From Actinomyces vulturis (GTDB taxonomy: Bacteria > Actinomycetota > Actinomycetes > Actinomycetales > Actinomycetaceae), in assembly GCF_001687305.1 (NCBI RefSeq), contig NZ_LZRK01000004.1, positions 356,312 to 420,311 on the forward strand: a stretch of 64,000 nt of DNA, given 5' to 3'. Below the pieces are notes generated by a model. That model was not told where the DNA came from. It saw only the letters and a program-made list of their open reading frames with translations, and did not search any database. Every line of letters starts with the position of its first letter. Position 1 is the stretch's first letter. The translations under genes were made by a program, and so were the position numbers. Below, in pieces: positions 32,020 to 40,305 of this stretch.

Positions 32020-32451
32020 ATGCCTGATATGGATTCGTTAGATCGCGACCTCATTGCAGCCCTCCGCGTGGATGGGCGAGCCCCCGTTGCGGAACTTGCT
32101 CGTCGTCTAGGAGTCACCCGCGCAACGATTAATCACCGCATGGAACGTTTAGAAGACGAGGGCATTATTCAAGGGTTCACGATCCGAGTCTCTGACGATG
32201 CGGATCCTGAAGCCATCCACGCCATCTGCCAGTTAGCCATCGAAGGACCCAATATCAACGGCGCCATTCGAGCCTTGCGCCGCCATCCCGAAATCACGCG
32301 CATGTTCGCCACGAACGGTGAATGGGACTTGGTCGCTGAATTATCCGTACGCACGCTCGCTGAAGTCGACTACATACTTAGTCGCATGCGTGAGATCGAA
32401 GGCGTCTACCGTTCCGAAACCTCTATTCTCCTACGCGATGTCCTCACCTAA
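32020..32451 (+). CDS. Lrp/AsnC-family transcription regulator
   Basis: A 143-residue regulator: an N-terminal winged HTH ('LDRDLIAALRVDGRAPVAEL' followed by 'ARRLGVTRATINHRMERLED') and a C-terminal RAM/AsnC ligand domain ('NGEWDLVAELSVRTLAEVDY'). These proteins sense amino acids and regulate neighbours. It is divergent from the cyclodeaminase gene across 190 bases of AT-rich DNA with repeated GGTA/GGTAC-type words, so it likely controls that gene in response to ornithine, lysine or a related amino acid. Confidence 0.9.
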   Translation: MPDMDSLDRDLIAALRVDGRAPVAELARRLGVTRATINHRMERLEDEGIIQGFTIRVSDDADPEAIHAICQLAIEGPNINGAIRALRRHPEITRMFATNGEWDLVAELSVRTLAEVDYILSRMREIEGVYRSETSILLRDVLT

Positions 32452-32552
32452 ATACCACGTTGTCCACCTAGCATTATCGCAACTAGGAGTACTTTTTCTG
32501 TTTTTCACATGCGATTTCTGTTCCACCATTCGCTCACCGTCGGTGCCAACTT

Positions 32553-33545
32553 CTACATTGGGCCAATTCGCGTAACAACATCTGCTGCATAGCCGTTTGC
32601 CTTCTGAAGAATCTGCTCCCACGTCGCCCCACATTCACCGCCGCATACTGCATGCTGCCTGCCCGTCATTGCTGCTAGTCCCACGAGAAGCGCTGCACTA
32701 TGGGCATCCCCCGCACCGGTAGTGTCCACAACGTCCACAGCAGGCGCTGACACATGTACGGAAAATACATTAGAACATGCGTCGGCACCGAAGTTACTGG
32801 TAGGTGACAGCACAGAAGCCCCTTCTCCCCCGCGGCGTCGAACAACCGTGAATCCGTAACGGTCAACCAATCCCGTGCAGTCGCCCGCATGAAGAGAACT
32901 CACAATAAGGTCCTCCTCCGGCTCATTACAGGTAAGCACATCAATACGCTGACCAAGTTCCTCCCACTCCCCATGATCGACAAGACGCTGGGCCACAGCG
33001 CCAGGGTCCACTACAAGCGTGACATCGGCAGGTAGTTGACTACTCCACCGCATGAGTGCTTGACCGGGTGCAAGCAGCTGGAAACCTGATACATAAACCA
33101 CTGCACCCCGTGGAATCTCCAGACGTTCAAGAACCGTCTGGTCCCAGTGAATCTCGCACCCTGTCATTGTCACGAAGGTGCGTTCCTTATCAGGAGTAAT
33201 CAGGGTCAGGCACCACCCGTTATCGGCGGTGCTCGCAGGTAAAGGTGAAGCCATAGCGTAACTGCGTAATTCAGCATCGATTCGCTGCCCCCACGGCCCG
33301 AGTCCTACCGTAATCGCAGGCGTCACCATGTCGTGGACTTGGTCAGCGCTCAGTTGAGAAGCCACATGACGCACTACGTTAAAGGCGCTGCCACCCAATG
33401 TGTAGGCATCATCCCCCGCAGGAGAAGCCCAGACATGCGAACCACGGGATGGAATGTCAGGAACGTGGACACTGATTTCTCCAAGAGCACCACCAATCAC
33501 CACGATGGGTCGGGCAATGACGACTGGTAGCTGCGCAAGAGTCAT
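32553..33545 (-). CDS. PfkB-family carbohydrate/nucleoside kinase
   Basis: A 330-residue kinase of the ribokinase (PfkB) fold: N-terminal 'PIVVIGGALGEISVHVPDIP', 'YTLGGSAFNVVRHVA' (GG…N substrate loop) and 'VDVVDTTGAGDAHSAALLVG' (PfkB signature 2 with catalytic Asp in GAGD). Substrate could be ribose, fructose or a pseudouridine-type sugar; not resolvable here. It is divergent from proC with about 60 bases between, so the two promoters overlap. Confidence 0.88.
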   Translation of the reverse strand: MTLAQLPVVIARPIVVIGGALGEISVHVPDIPSRGSHVWASPAGDDAYTLGGSAFNVVRHVASQLSADQVHDMVTPAITVGLGPWGQRIDAELRSYAMASPLPASTADNGWCLTLITPDKERTFVTMTGCEIHWDQTVLERLEIPRGAVVYVSGFQLLAPGQALMRWSSQLPADVTLVVDPGAVAQRLVDHGEWEELGQRIDVLTCNEPEEDLIVSSLHAGDCTGLVDRYGFTVVRRRGGEGASVLSPTSNFGADACSNVFSVHVSAPAVDVVDTTGAGDAHSAALLVGLAAMTGRQHAVCGGECGATWEQILQKANGYAADVVTRIGPM

Positions 33546-33603
33546 GGCGCCTAGGGTAGCGCTTTGCCTACCGCATGCTCATCTGTCCCGTTACAGTGGT
33601 GCT

Positions 33604-34452
33604 ATGAGTCAGGACATTCAGTGGGGCAGCACAAGAAAACTCGGTGTCATTGGTTGTGGCAATATGGCCGGAGCCATTGTGCGGGGCTTGGTAACGTCAC
33701 AAGTCGTCCCTGCCAGTTCTCTCTACATATCCAGCGCTTCGGGATCCTCAAGTCAGCGTCTAGCTGATGAAATCGGCGCTCATGCCTCAACGAATGACGT
33801 CGTGGCCGCCACCTGCGATGTCATCATATTAGGAATTAAACCTCATATCGTTCCTGAGATTGCCAAAAACTGGCCCTCCCGTGCCGATAAACCGCTCATC
33901 ATTTCCATTGCCGCTGGGCTAACTTCCAAGCATCTTGAAGAGTTATTCCCCTCGGCTCACGTCGTTCGAACAATGCCTAATATGGCTGCCGCCGTGCGCG
34001 CTTCGGTCACGGCTGTATGCCCTGGCCGGAGTGCCACTGACAATGACACCGCGCTCACTCACCTCATCATGGGAGCCGTCGGCTCCACCGTAGCGATCCC
34101 TGAATCGTCCATGAGCACTTTTATTGCGCTAGCAGGCTCCTCTCCAGCCTTTGTTTTCCGTTTTATTGAGGCGTTGTCCACTGCGGGCGTGCTCGGCGGA
34201 TTCTCTAAAGAGATGGCCACCAGAATCGTGACTCAAGCCGTGGTGGGCAGTGCATTGTCTTTACAGGAGTCCGATGAGGGTGTGCCGTTACCTTCACTAC
34301 GTTGTACCCCCGCTGCTGCTACCGACGCCGTGTGCTCACCTGGGGGCACAACGATTGCTGGTCTTGTGGCAATGGAAGAATCGAATTTCTCCACTGCAGT
34401 CATTCATGGTGCTCGTGCAACAATGCGCCGCGATCAGGAACTGGGTCAGTAA
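33604..34452 (+). CDS. proC: pyrroline-5-carboxylate reductase
   Basis: A 282-residue NAD(P)H enzyme making proline from pyrroline-5-carboxylate. N-terminal Rossmann 'LGVIGCGNMAGAIVRGL', then 'VIILGIKPHIVPEIAKNWP', 'VVRTMPNMAAAVRASVTAVC', and the C-terminal dimer domain 'FIALAGSSPAFVFRFIEALS' with 'SPGGTTIAGLVAMEESNF'. I use the ATG at 33604; the in-frame extension to 33454 overlaps the divergent kinase gene and is not needed. It ends 45 bases before the convergent end of pafA. Confidence 0.95.
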   Translation: MSQDIQWGSTRKLGVIGCGNMAGAIVRGLVTSQVVPASSLYISSASGSSSQRLADEIGAHASTNDVVAATCDVIILGIKPHIVPEIAKNWPSRADKPLIISIAAGLTSKHLEELFPSAHVVRTMPNMAAAVRASVTAVCPGRSATDNDTALTHLIMGAVGSTVAIPESSMSTFIALAGSSPAFVFRFIEALSTAGVLGGFSKEMATRIVTQAVVGSALSLQESDEGVPLPSLRCTPAAATDAVCSPGGTTIAGLVAMEESNFSTAVIHGARATMRRDQELGQ

Positions 34453-34497
34453 CGCCTTTGTGGCGTAAGGTCCATTTTCTTGAGTATCTCGCGCCGA

Positions 34498-35997
34498 TCA
34501 GCCTGGCGCCCCTAACCCGCCTTTGCCCACGTCATCGATCCAGTGTGTTTCATCGTCGCTGAGCGCCTTCACGATGTTGATGAGTTTTGTTGCCTTCTCA
34601 ACAGATGAACAGCATGGATCAGGTAAATCAACCGGCGAGGTGGGTGGTGAGTCTAGGCGAATAGATTCCCAGGACACAGCGAAATCTGCGCCACGTTCGA
34701 TGCATGCGCTCACGAATGCTCCACGAATAGCAGCACGGGTTTGCGGTGGTTCGGTACGGGCTTGATCCACCTCATCACTCGTTACGAGTGAACGTATTTG
34801 TCCGTGACGTTCGAGGGCAGCAAATAGGCCACTACGTGGGTGTTCATCGTGATAGGCCACGTCGATCCGCGAGCGCAGCATAGCGCGCTGTTCGCTGGCC
34901 ATTGTGCGATGGCGTAAGTGATGTTCGATCATGATGCGACGTTTGATTGCCCAATCGATTTCTGTGTCAATTCCGCTAATCGAGTGGGTGGCCAATGCTG
35001 TGATCACTCGTGGAGCAAGATCTGTAATCACCCATTCGAGGCCGTCAAGATAGGGGGCTCGCCCAGTGTTGACTCGTGGGGTGAGGCGGTTGAGGAAGGC
35101 CTCCATGATGGTGAGAGATTCTTCTGTCCCCCATGTGGAGGCGGCCACCGCGTGGAGCAGGTCAAGAGGTTTATCGACAATGAGGTCACTGAATTCTTCA
35201 CCGTCTTCAATGGCGTCAAGAAGGAGAAGGGTCAGTCCTGTGCGCAGCGCCAATGTTGCCGGGCTCATGGTGGTGTCTGCACTTGTCATGTGAACACGGC
35301 GTATCGTCGCTGCATCCCCGTGGGGTTCGTCGCGTGTGTTGACGAGTGCTCGTGCACCGGTGGTATCGGCACTGGTGACGTGATGGAGGTGGCTTGATCG
35401 GGCAGATAAGCACCAGTGCGCTGATTCGTCGTGTTCACTAGTCTGTTGAGAGTGTTTCTCGTTCCAGCCAGTTCCCTGATGGGTGGCAAGTGTGGTGTCA
35501 GTTTCTCGCACTGCTCCGCTTGCCGTTAAGAGAGGTCGTACTGCTAAGAATGTGGCAAGGATAGGAATGTATTTCTCAGGTGATATGGCCCGGGAGAAGG
35601 AATAACTTTCGTGGCACCCATAGGTGTGCCCGATACTATCGACGTTGTTGGCAATGAGGTGTATGTCCGTGCTGGGGTCATGTTCATGGAGGCGTTTAGC
35701 CATCTCTGCGACGATGGCTCGCCCTGCCCGGTCGTTGGCAAGGAGTTCTTTGACTGTTCCACATTCAGCAGTCGCGTATTCGGGGTGAGCTCCCACATCG
35801 AGGTAGAGACGGCCACCGTTAGATAGAAAAAGATTATCTCCTCGGTATCCAGCGGGTTTAAAGCGAAAAAGACGCCGCGCTGCCCTTTCCACATCATCCT
35901 CACTGTCGTGTCCTGGCACGCGGAGGGCAAACTCAGTTTCAACTCCCACGACGCGTCGGGGAGGTGAGGAGGGCTGTAGGCAGGAGTGCGGCGTCAT
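34498..35997 (-). CDS. pafA: Pup-protein ligase PafA
   Basis: A 499-residue carboxylate-amine ligase that uses ATP to join the C-terminal Glu of Pup to lysines of target proteins. Conserved 'RVVGVETEFALRV' (metal/ATP-binding Glu), 'YLDVGAHPEYATAECGTV' (catalytic Asp), and 'HTYGCHESYSFSR' (nucleotide site). It is about 20-45 residues longer than typical, with a polar stretch 'GTGWNEKHSQQTSEHDESAH' near residue 180. It is the last gene of arc-dop-pup-pafA and begins 17 bases after the pup stop. Confidence 0.95.
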   Translation of the reverse strand: MTPHSCLQPSSPPRRVVGVETEFALRVPGHDSEDDVERAARRLFRFKPAGYRGDNLFLSNGGRLYLDVGAHPEYATAECGTVKELLANDRAGRAIVAEMAKRLHEHDPSTDIHLIANNVDSIGHTYGCHESYSFSRAISPEKYIPILATFLAVRPLLTASGAVRETDTTLATHQGTGWNEKHSQQTSEHDESAHWCLSARSSHLHHVTSADTTGARALVNTRDEPHGDAATIRRVHMTSADTTMSPATLALRTGLTLLLLDAIEDGEEFSDLIVDKPLDLLHAVAASTWGTEESLTIMEAFLNRLTPRVNTGRAPYLDGLEWVITDLAPRVITALATHSISGIDTEIDWAIKRRIMIEHHLRHRTMASEQRAMLRSRIDVAYHDEHPRSGLFAALERHGQIRSLVTSDEVDQARTEPPQTRAAIRGAFVSACIERGADFAVSWESIRLDSPPTSPVDLPDPCCSSVEKATKLINIVKALSDDETHWIDDVGKGGLGAPG

Positions 35998-36014
35998 TGG
36001 TGGTCCGATAGGTC

Positions 36015-36203
36015 TTACTCGCCGCCCTTTTGGACGAAACCGCGAACAAATTCTTGGGCGTCAACGGCCAGCACATCATCGATCATGTCCAGAACGCTGT
36101 CGAGTCCCTGGGATTGTGTGGTAACCGCAGGCATGTCGACGTCTGGGGTTTCTGGGGCGCCGTCGTCGTGATGGGAGTGTTGAGGCTGGGTGAATTCACT
36201 CAT
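36015..36203 (-). CDS. pup: prokaryotic ubiquitin-like protein Pup (ends in Glu)
   Basis: A 62-residue disordered tagging protein. The C-terminal half 'LDSVLDMIDDVLAVDAQEFV' followed by 'RGFVQKGGE' matches the Pup consensus. The last residue is Glu, encoded GAG before TAA, so it is ready for PafA without the deamidation that GGQ-ending Pups need. ATG 36203 (MSEFTQ) has AGGAG 8 bases upstream; the longer frame to 36254 is unlikely. It lies between dop and pafA on one strand. Confidence 0.93.
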   Translation of the reverse strand: MSEFTQPQHSHHDDGAPETPDVDMPAVTTQSQGLDSVLDMIDDVLAVDAQEFVRGFVQKGGE

Positions 36204-36304
36204 GAGTATTCTCCTGTTGTTGTCGATAGTGGCTGTGTTGCGATGGTTCGCCATGATTAGCCATGTTGCGGGGGTAACTAGTAGTCAGTACCGTGCTAAC
36301 GGCG

Positions 36305-38341
36305 CTATTGCTCATTGTCGTATGGAGCAATAGGCCCACCTCCTGCGCTTCGATGTACCGGTGGGTGAGCGATGGCACTGGGTGAGAAAGGATGAAGCTC
36401 GCGGTCAGGTTCTTGCCCTTCTAGTGATGGCTCAACTGTTCCAGGGTCCGGTGGCCGCACTCCAGTGAGTGCTTCCATGGTGTCTTGGATGCTGTTGGGG
36501 TTGAGAAGTTCAGCTACGCGGTCACGTCCGTAGGATTGGACGTCGGTAAGTGGCAGTCTCCAATGATGGGCGTCGAAGACTTCAAGGATGATGCTGTGCC
36601 ATCCTGCGGCCACCACATTGTCCCGGAAATGGTCGATAAGGTAGCCCCGAAGGAATGCTCTGGTGGTCTGTGGTGGGCGGGCTTGGGCGTCTGCCAGGAG
36701 GTGAGGAGACCAGAGAGTGTGGTTAGCTTGTCCTTGGGGAGTCTTAGCGGCGAGCCCTTGTTCTTTCCCGAGTTCTGACCAAAGCAGGTCAACCATGCCG
36801 GCTACCGCATCGGCTTGCGAGGGGCTTGCGGCCCTACGGCTTCGAGCTCCGTTAATGATTGCAGCCCGTGCAACCCATTCAAGGTGACCCCCGGGAAGAT
36901 CGGCACTCATGGAATGAGCGCCTTGGGCAATGGCGTAAGCGCGTTCCTGGAGGGCCATTAGTGACTGATCCCAGAAATGGATCAGTGCGATGGCTTCCTC
37001 ATGCCACGTTGCCGTGGTTCCTAATGCAAAACGTTCTAGGTCAGGCAGTTCTATCGCAGTAGGCACGTGATGAGGGCCAGAAGAACTCGGATTTTCAGAG
37101 ACGAGTTCAACGCCCCATGCTTCTGCCACTGCATGGAGGTAATGTCGTTGGATGTCGATGGCGGTTGCAGTGCGCCCGTCTGCCAGATCAAGAGGCTGCG
37201 CAATGGTGAGGTCGTGAGAGACGCGGTGAGAAGCATCCACAGGGTCCGCGAGCGCACACGAAGTAAACTGTTTGTCTTTCCCGGTAGAGATGACGGTCAG
37301 TACCAGAGCAGTCATACCGAGGCGTAACCATGTGATGGAATCGAATGCGTTCGCATCTCCCACAATGACGTGAAGACGACGCCAGTTGGAGGGGTCCGTA
37401 TGCGGCTCATCGCGAGTGTTGATAATGGGACGATTAACTGTAGTACCTAGGCTCATCACTTGTTCGATGTAGTCGGCACGCTGAGAAATTTGGAAAGACT
37501 GGTGTTCACTGATTTGCCCCACTCCCCAGCGCCCTGCTCCCACAAGGATGGGACGGGTGACGAAGAATGGGATGAGCGCCTCCGCTAGGTGGTTAAATGA
37601 TACGTCCCGAGTGACAAGATAGTTCTCGTGTGTTCCGTAACTAGCCCCTTTGCCATCAACGTTGTTTTTGAACAGCCTGGCAGTTGGCTTCCTGGAAGCA
37701 TGATGGGGGGCTGACGTCGTGCCGGTGTCCTTCCTGGCTTCACTAAGGGGCGAAGATGAAGCGGCGTTTGTGTTGACAGAGTCGTATTCGTCGTCCGCTG
37801 TTCCGTTGACCATCGCAAGATAAGAAAGAGCCTGGCCCATGAGTTGGTCCCCCACCCGGTCATAAAGGACGGCTTGTGCGGGGCTTGAACATTCTGGAGT
37901 GGCATATTCGGGGTGGCCGTGGTCGACGTACAGGCGTGCCCCATTTGCCATAGCACTTGCGCTTCCACGTTGAAATTGTTCTTCACTGTGGGTTAGTCGC
38001 ACGCTTAATTCATGATGTATTTCAGGGTGATGCGATACCTGCTCTTCATCGTCGGTGCGTCCAGGAACGGGACCGGCGGGGGTATCCATACCCTCAACAT
38101 CTGTCAGCATGGAGGGGTGGGCCTGGTCACGAGATAATGTGAATCCACGAGCATCCCTGAGAGGTAATTCGCTGGAGTAATCCCAGCGCACGGCAACGCC
38201 GTCATGCCCGTCAATGCTAGCGCCGCTTGCCTTCAAGGCAGCGTGGGTGATGTCGATGGGTTGCGCACCGATGATGCCGTATTCATTCTCTGTGCCAAGG
38301 ATAATGGGCACATCGTGGACGTTAGAGAACATCGTCATCAC
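36305..38341 (-). CDS. dop: depupylase/deamidase Dop, enlarged
   Basis: A 678-residue homologue of PafA that removes Pup from proteins. Conserved 'VPIILGTENEYGIIG' (catalytic-site Glu), 'YVDHGHPEYATPECSSP' (Dop-type Asp) and 'GKGASYGTHENYLVTR'. It is much longer than the usual 500 or so residues. Extra polar stretches lie near 90-135 (after 'GMDTPAGPVPGRTDDEEQ') and near 190-225 ('NTNAASSSPLSEARKDTGTT'), and there is a C-terminal Pro/Ser-rich tail of about 45. Because Pup here already ends in Glu, only the depupylase activity should matter. The start at 38341 overlaps the arc stop by 20 bases. Confidence 0.93.
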   Translation of the reverse strand: MMTMFSNVHDVPIILGTENEYGIIGAQPIDITHAALKASGASIDGHDGVAVRWDYSSELPLRDARGFTLSRDQAHPSMLTDVEGMDTPAGPVPGRTDDEEQVSHHPEIHHELSVRLTHSEEQFQRGSASAMANGARLYVDHGHPEYATPECSSPAQAVLYDRVGDQLMGQALSYLAMVNGTADDEYDSVNTNAASSSPLSEARKDTGTTSAPHHASRKPTARLFKNNVDGKGASYGTHENYLVTRDVSFNHLAEALIPFFVTRPILVGAGRWGVGQISEHQSFQISQRADYIEQVMSLGTTVNRPIINTRDEPHTDPSNWRRLHVIVGDANAFDSITWLRLGMTALVLTVISTGKDKQFTSCALADPVDASHRVSHDLTIAQPLDLADGRTATAIDIQRHYLHAVAEAWGVELVSENPSSSGPHHVPTAIELPDLERFALGTTATWHEEAIALIHFWDQSLMALQERAYAIAQGAHSMSADLPGGHLEWVARAAIINGARSRRAASPSQADAVAGMVDLLWSELGKEQGLAAKTPQGQANHTLWSPHLLADAQARPPQTTRAFLRGYLIDHFRDNVVAAGWHSIILEVFDAHHWRLPLTDVQSYGRDRVAELLNPNSIQDTMEALTGVRPPDPGTVEPSLEGQEPDRELHPFSPSAIAHPPVHRSAGGGPIAPYDNEQ

Positions 38342-40097
38342 GTCCTCGTAGGCTCACATCGATAGTGCTTTCATCATGTGCCTCATCATGACTGGCCAGT
38401 ATCTTTGACGTTTTGGCACGAGGATGAGTTGAGACATCTTGGATTTCCTCTCCTATCGCTTCATCCCTGCTCAGGCTTGTGGGCCGCGTTGGGTGAAGCG
38501 GCCGGGTACTCACAATTCCTAGCCCCGTCCCTGTCCCTTTCGTTCCACTGACGCGAGCCCAATCATCAGGATGCACAGTGGTGCGTGTGGCTTCGCTTTC
38601 TTCAATTTCAGACCATACAGCGTTGTCCATGTGGTGTAGGCGAAGGCCTTTACGGCCGGTGGCAACAAAATCTTTCACAGCTGATTTCTTTGCACGGTCG
38701 ACAATATTGGCGATGATGGCACCGCTCATCAAATCGGCAACATAGAGCACACCGGTGGACCCGTCGGTATAGGTCACTTCCATCACTGCCATCTCGGGAG
38801 CACGCGAATACAGCAAGTCACACGCATGAGTAATCAGAGCCTGCGCTGCTCCAAAAGGCGAGCCTGTCTGAGCCACGAGTTCCTCATCAAGGGGAAGCTC
38901 AGGGGTAAGGTAGGTGCCCATTATTTGTTCAGCACCCGCACGGTCAGGGCGCGATACATGAATTTTTACGTCCAAGCGGCCGGGACGCATGATGGCCGGA
39001 TCAATCATGTCTTCCCGGTTGGTCGCACCAATGATGACGACGTTATCGAGTTCATCGACACCATCAATTTCAGCAAGTAGTTGAGGAACCACAGTGGTTT
39101 CCACGTCAGAAGACTTACCAGAACCACGAGTACGGAATAGGGAGTCCATCTCGTCGAAAAAGATCACGACCACTGCACCACTAGCCGCTTTGGAGCGGGC
39201 GCGTTCAAAAATTAAGCGAATGCGGCGTTCTGTTTCACCCACATATTTATCGAGTAACTGAGGTCCTTTGATATTGAGGAAGTAGGAGCCGTGAGCACCA
39301 TCGTGTTCCCCCAAGGATGCAGCCACTGCTTTGGCGATGAGGGTCTTTCCACATCCGGGTGGACCGTAAAGGAGAACGCCTCGTGGGGGCGTGAGGTGAT
39401 GTTCTCGGTAAAGGTCAGGATGCGTAAAAGGTAGTTCCACAGCGTCGCGAATCGCCTCAATTTGTTCACCAAGGCCACCGATATCCTCGTAAGTGACATC
39501 GGGGATCGTTGCGAGGGTAAGTTCTTCGATTTCTGCGCGGACAACGGTCCGCACGGCGACTTTGGTGGATAAATCAGCCACGAGCGCTTCGCCTACGCGT
39601 GGTGGGTTCGTCCGCAGATCATCGCTCAGGGTAAGGAGTTGTTCTTCGTCATGACGAGCGATGACTAAGACGGTGTGGTCAGCGTATGTTTCTTTGACCG
39701 TGACAATATCGCCGTGGCGAGGCCCCTCAATAAGGCGCACCAATGCCATTCGCTCATTGAGACCAACCACCTGTCCGGGGCGCAGCGTACTGGTTACTAC
39801 ACCTGGACCAACGCTTACCCGGTGTTTACGTCCAGCGATAGACACGTCAGCAGTACGTTCGGTCACTTGCACGTCAAGGACTGTGGCATGGGACAGTGGC
39901 GGCGCTTGGAGAGCCTCAAGATCATCGTGGAGGGAGACGATTTCTTGACGGGCAGCACGCAACGCACTGGCCAGGTGTGTGTTCTTGCGAGTCAGCACTC
40001 CAGCATGTTCGGTCAGTTCACGAATACGTGCCTGGTAGTCCAGGTGGCGCCCTGTGCTAGTGCGCTCATTATCAACTGTGCTGGCATGTTCATCCAT
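38322..40097 (-). CDS. arc: proteasomal AAA+ ATPase ARC/Mpa-like unfoldase
   Basis: 591 residues: N-terminal coiled coil (about 15-65, binds Pup), two OB domains (about 70-200), and an AAA+ module with Walker A GPPGCGKTLIAKAVA, Walker B VVVIFFDEMDSLF and sensor 'NVVIIGATNREDMIDPAIMR'. It forms hexameric rings that pull pupylated proteins apart. The C-terminus ends RGRDDDVL rather than the Gln-Tyr-Leu tail that docks on the 20S proteasome, and an added ~60-residue polar tail precedes the end. ATG 40097 has GGAGG 9 bases upstream, so the longer frame to 40196 is not used. It is the first gene of arc-dop-pup-pafA; no proteasome subunit genes lie in the cluster. Confidence 0.93.
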   Translation of the reverse strand: MDEHASTVDNERTSTGRHLDYQARIRELTEHAGVLTRKNTHLASALRAARQEIVSLHDDLEALQAPPLSHATVLDVQVTERTADVSIAGRKHRVSVGPGVVTSTLRPGQVVGLNERMALVRLIEGPRHGDIVTVKETYADHTVLVIARHDEEQLLTLSDDLRTNPPRVGEALVADLSTKVAVRTVVRAEIEELTLATIPDVTYEDIGGLGEQIEAIRDAVELPFTHPDLYREHHLTPPRGVLLYGPPGCGKTLIAKAVAASLGEHDGAHGSYFLNIKGPQLLDKYVGETERRIRLIFERARSKAASGAVVVIFFDEMDSLFRTRGSGKSSDVETTVVPQLLAEIDGVDELDNVVIIGATNREDMIDPAIMRPGRLDVKIHVSRPDRAGAEQIMGTYLTPELPLDEELVAQTGSPFGAAQALITHACDLLYSRAPEMAVMEVTYTDGSTGVLYVADLMSGAIIANIVDRAKKSAVKDFVATGRKGLRLHHMDNAVWSEIEESEATRTTVHPDDWARVSGTKGTGTGLGIVSTRPLHPTRPTSLSRDEAIGEEIQDVSTHPRAKTSKILASHDEAHDESTIDVSLRGRDDDVL

Positions 40098-40305
40098 GCG
40101 TGTACGCCTCCTTGATTCGTACCGCGAGTGCCTGCCACCCCTACCACCCCATTGTGGTACGGGTGTACCAACTAGTCTATCGGTGGCGAGCGCCACATGA
40201 CAGGACCTGAGTCCTGACAGGTAACTATGCGACGTCGGCCACGTTACGCTATGAAGTCACCGTAGCACCGTGACCAATTCAAGGTAGTCATGAAAGAATC
40301 ACCCC

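Noticed and set aside
36015..36254. 79-aa version of Pup
   Set aside because: The extra 17 residues are not conserved in Pup, and the ATG at 36203 has AGGAG.
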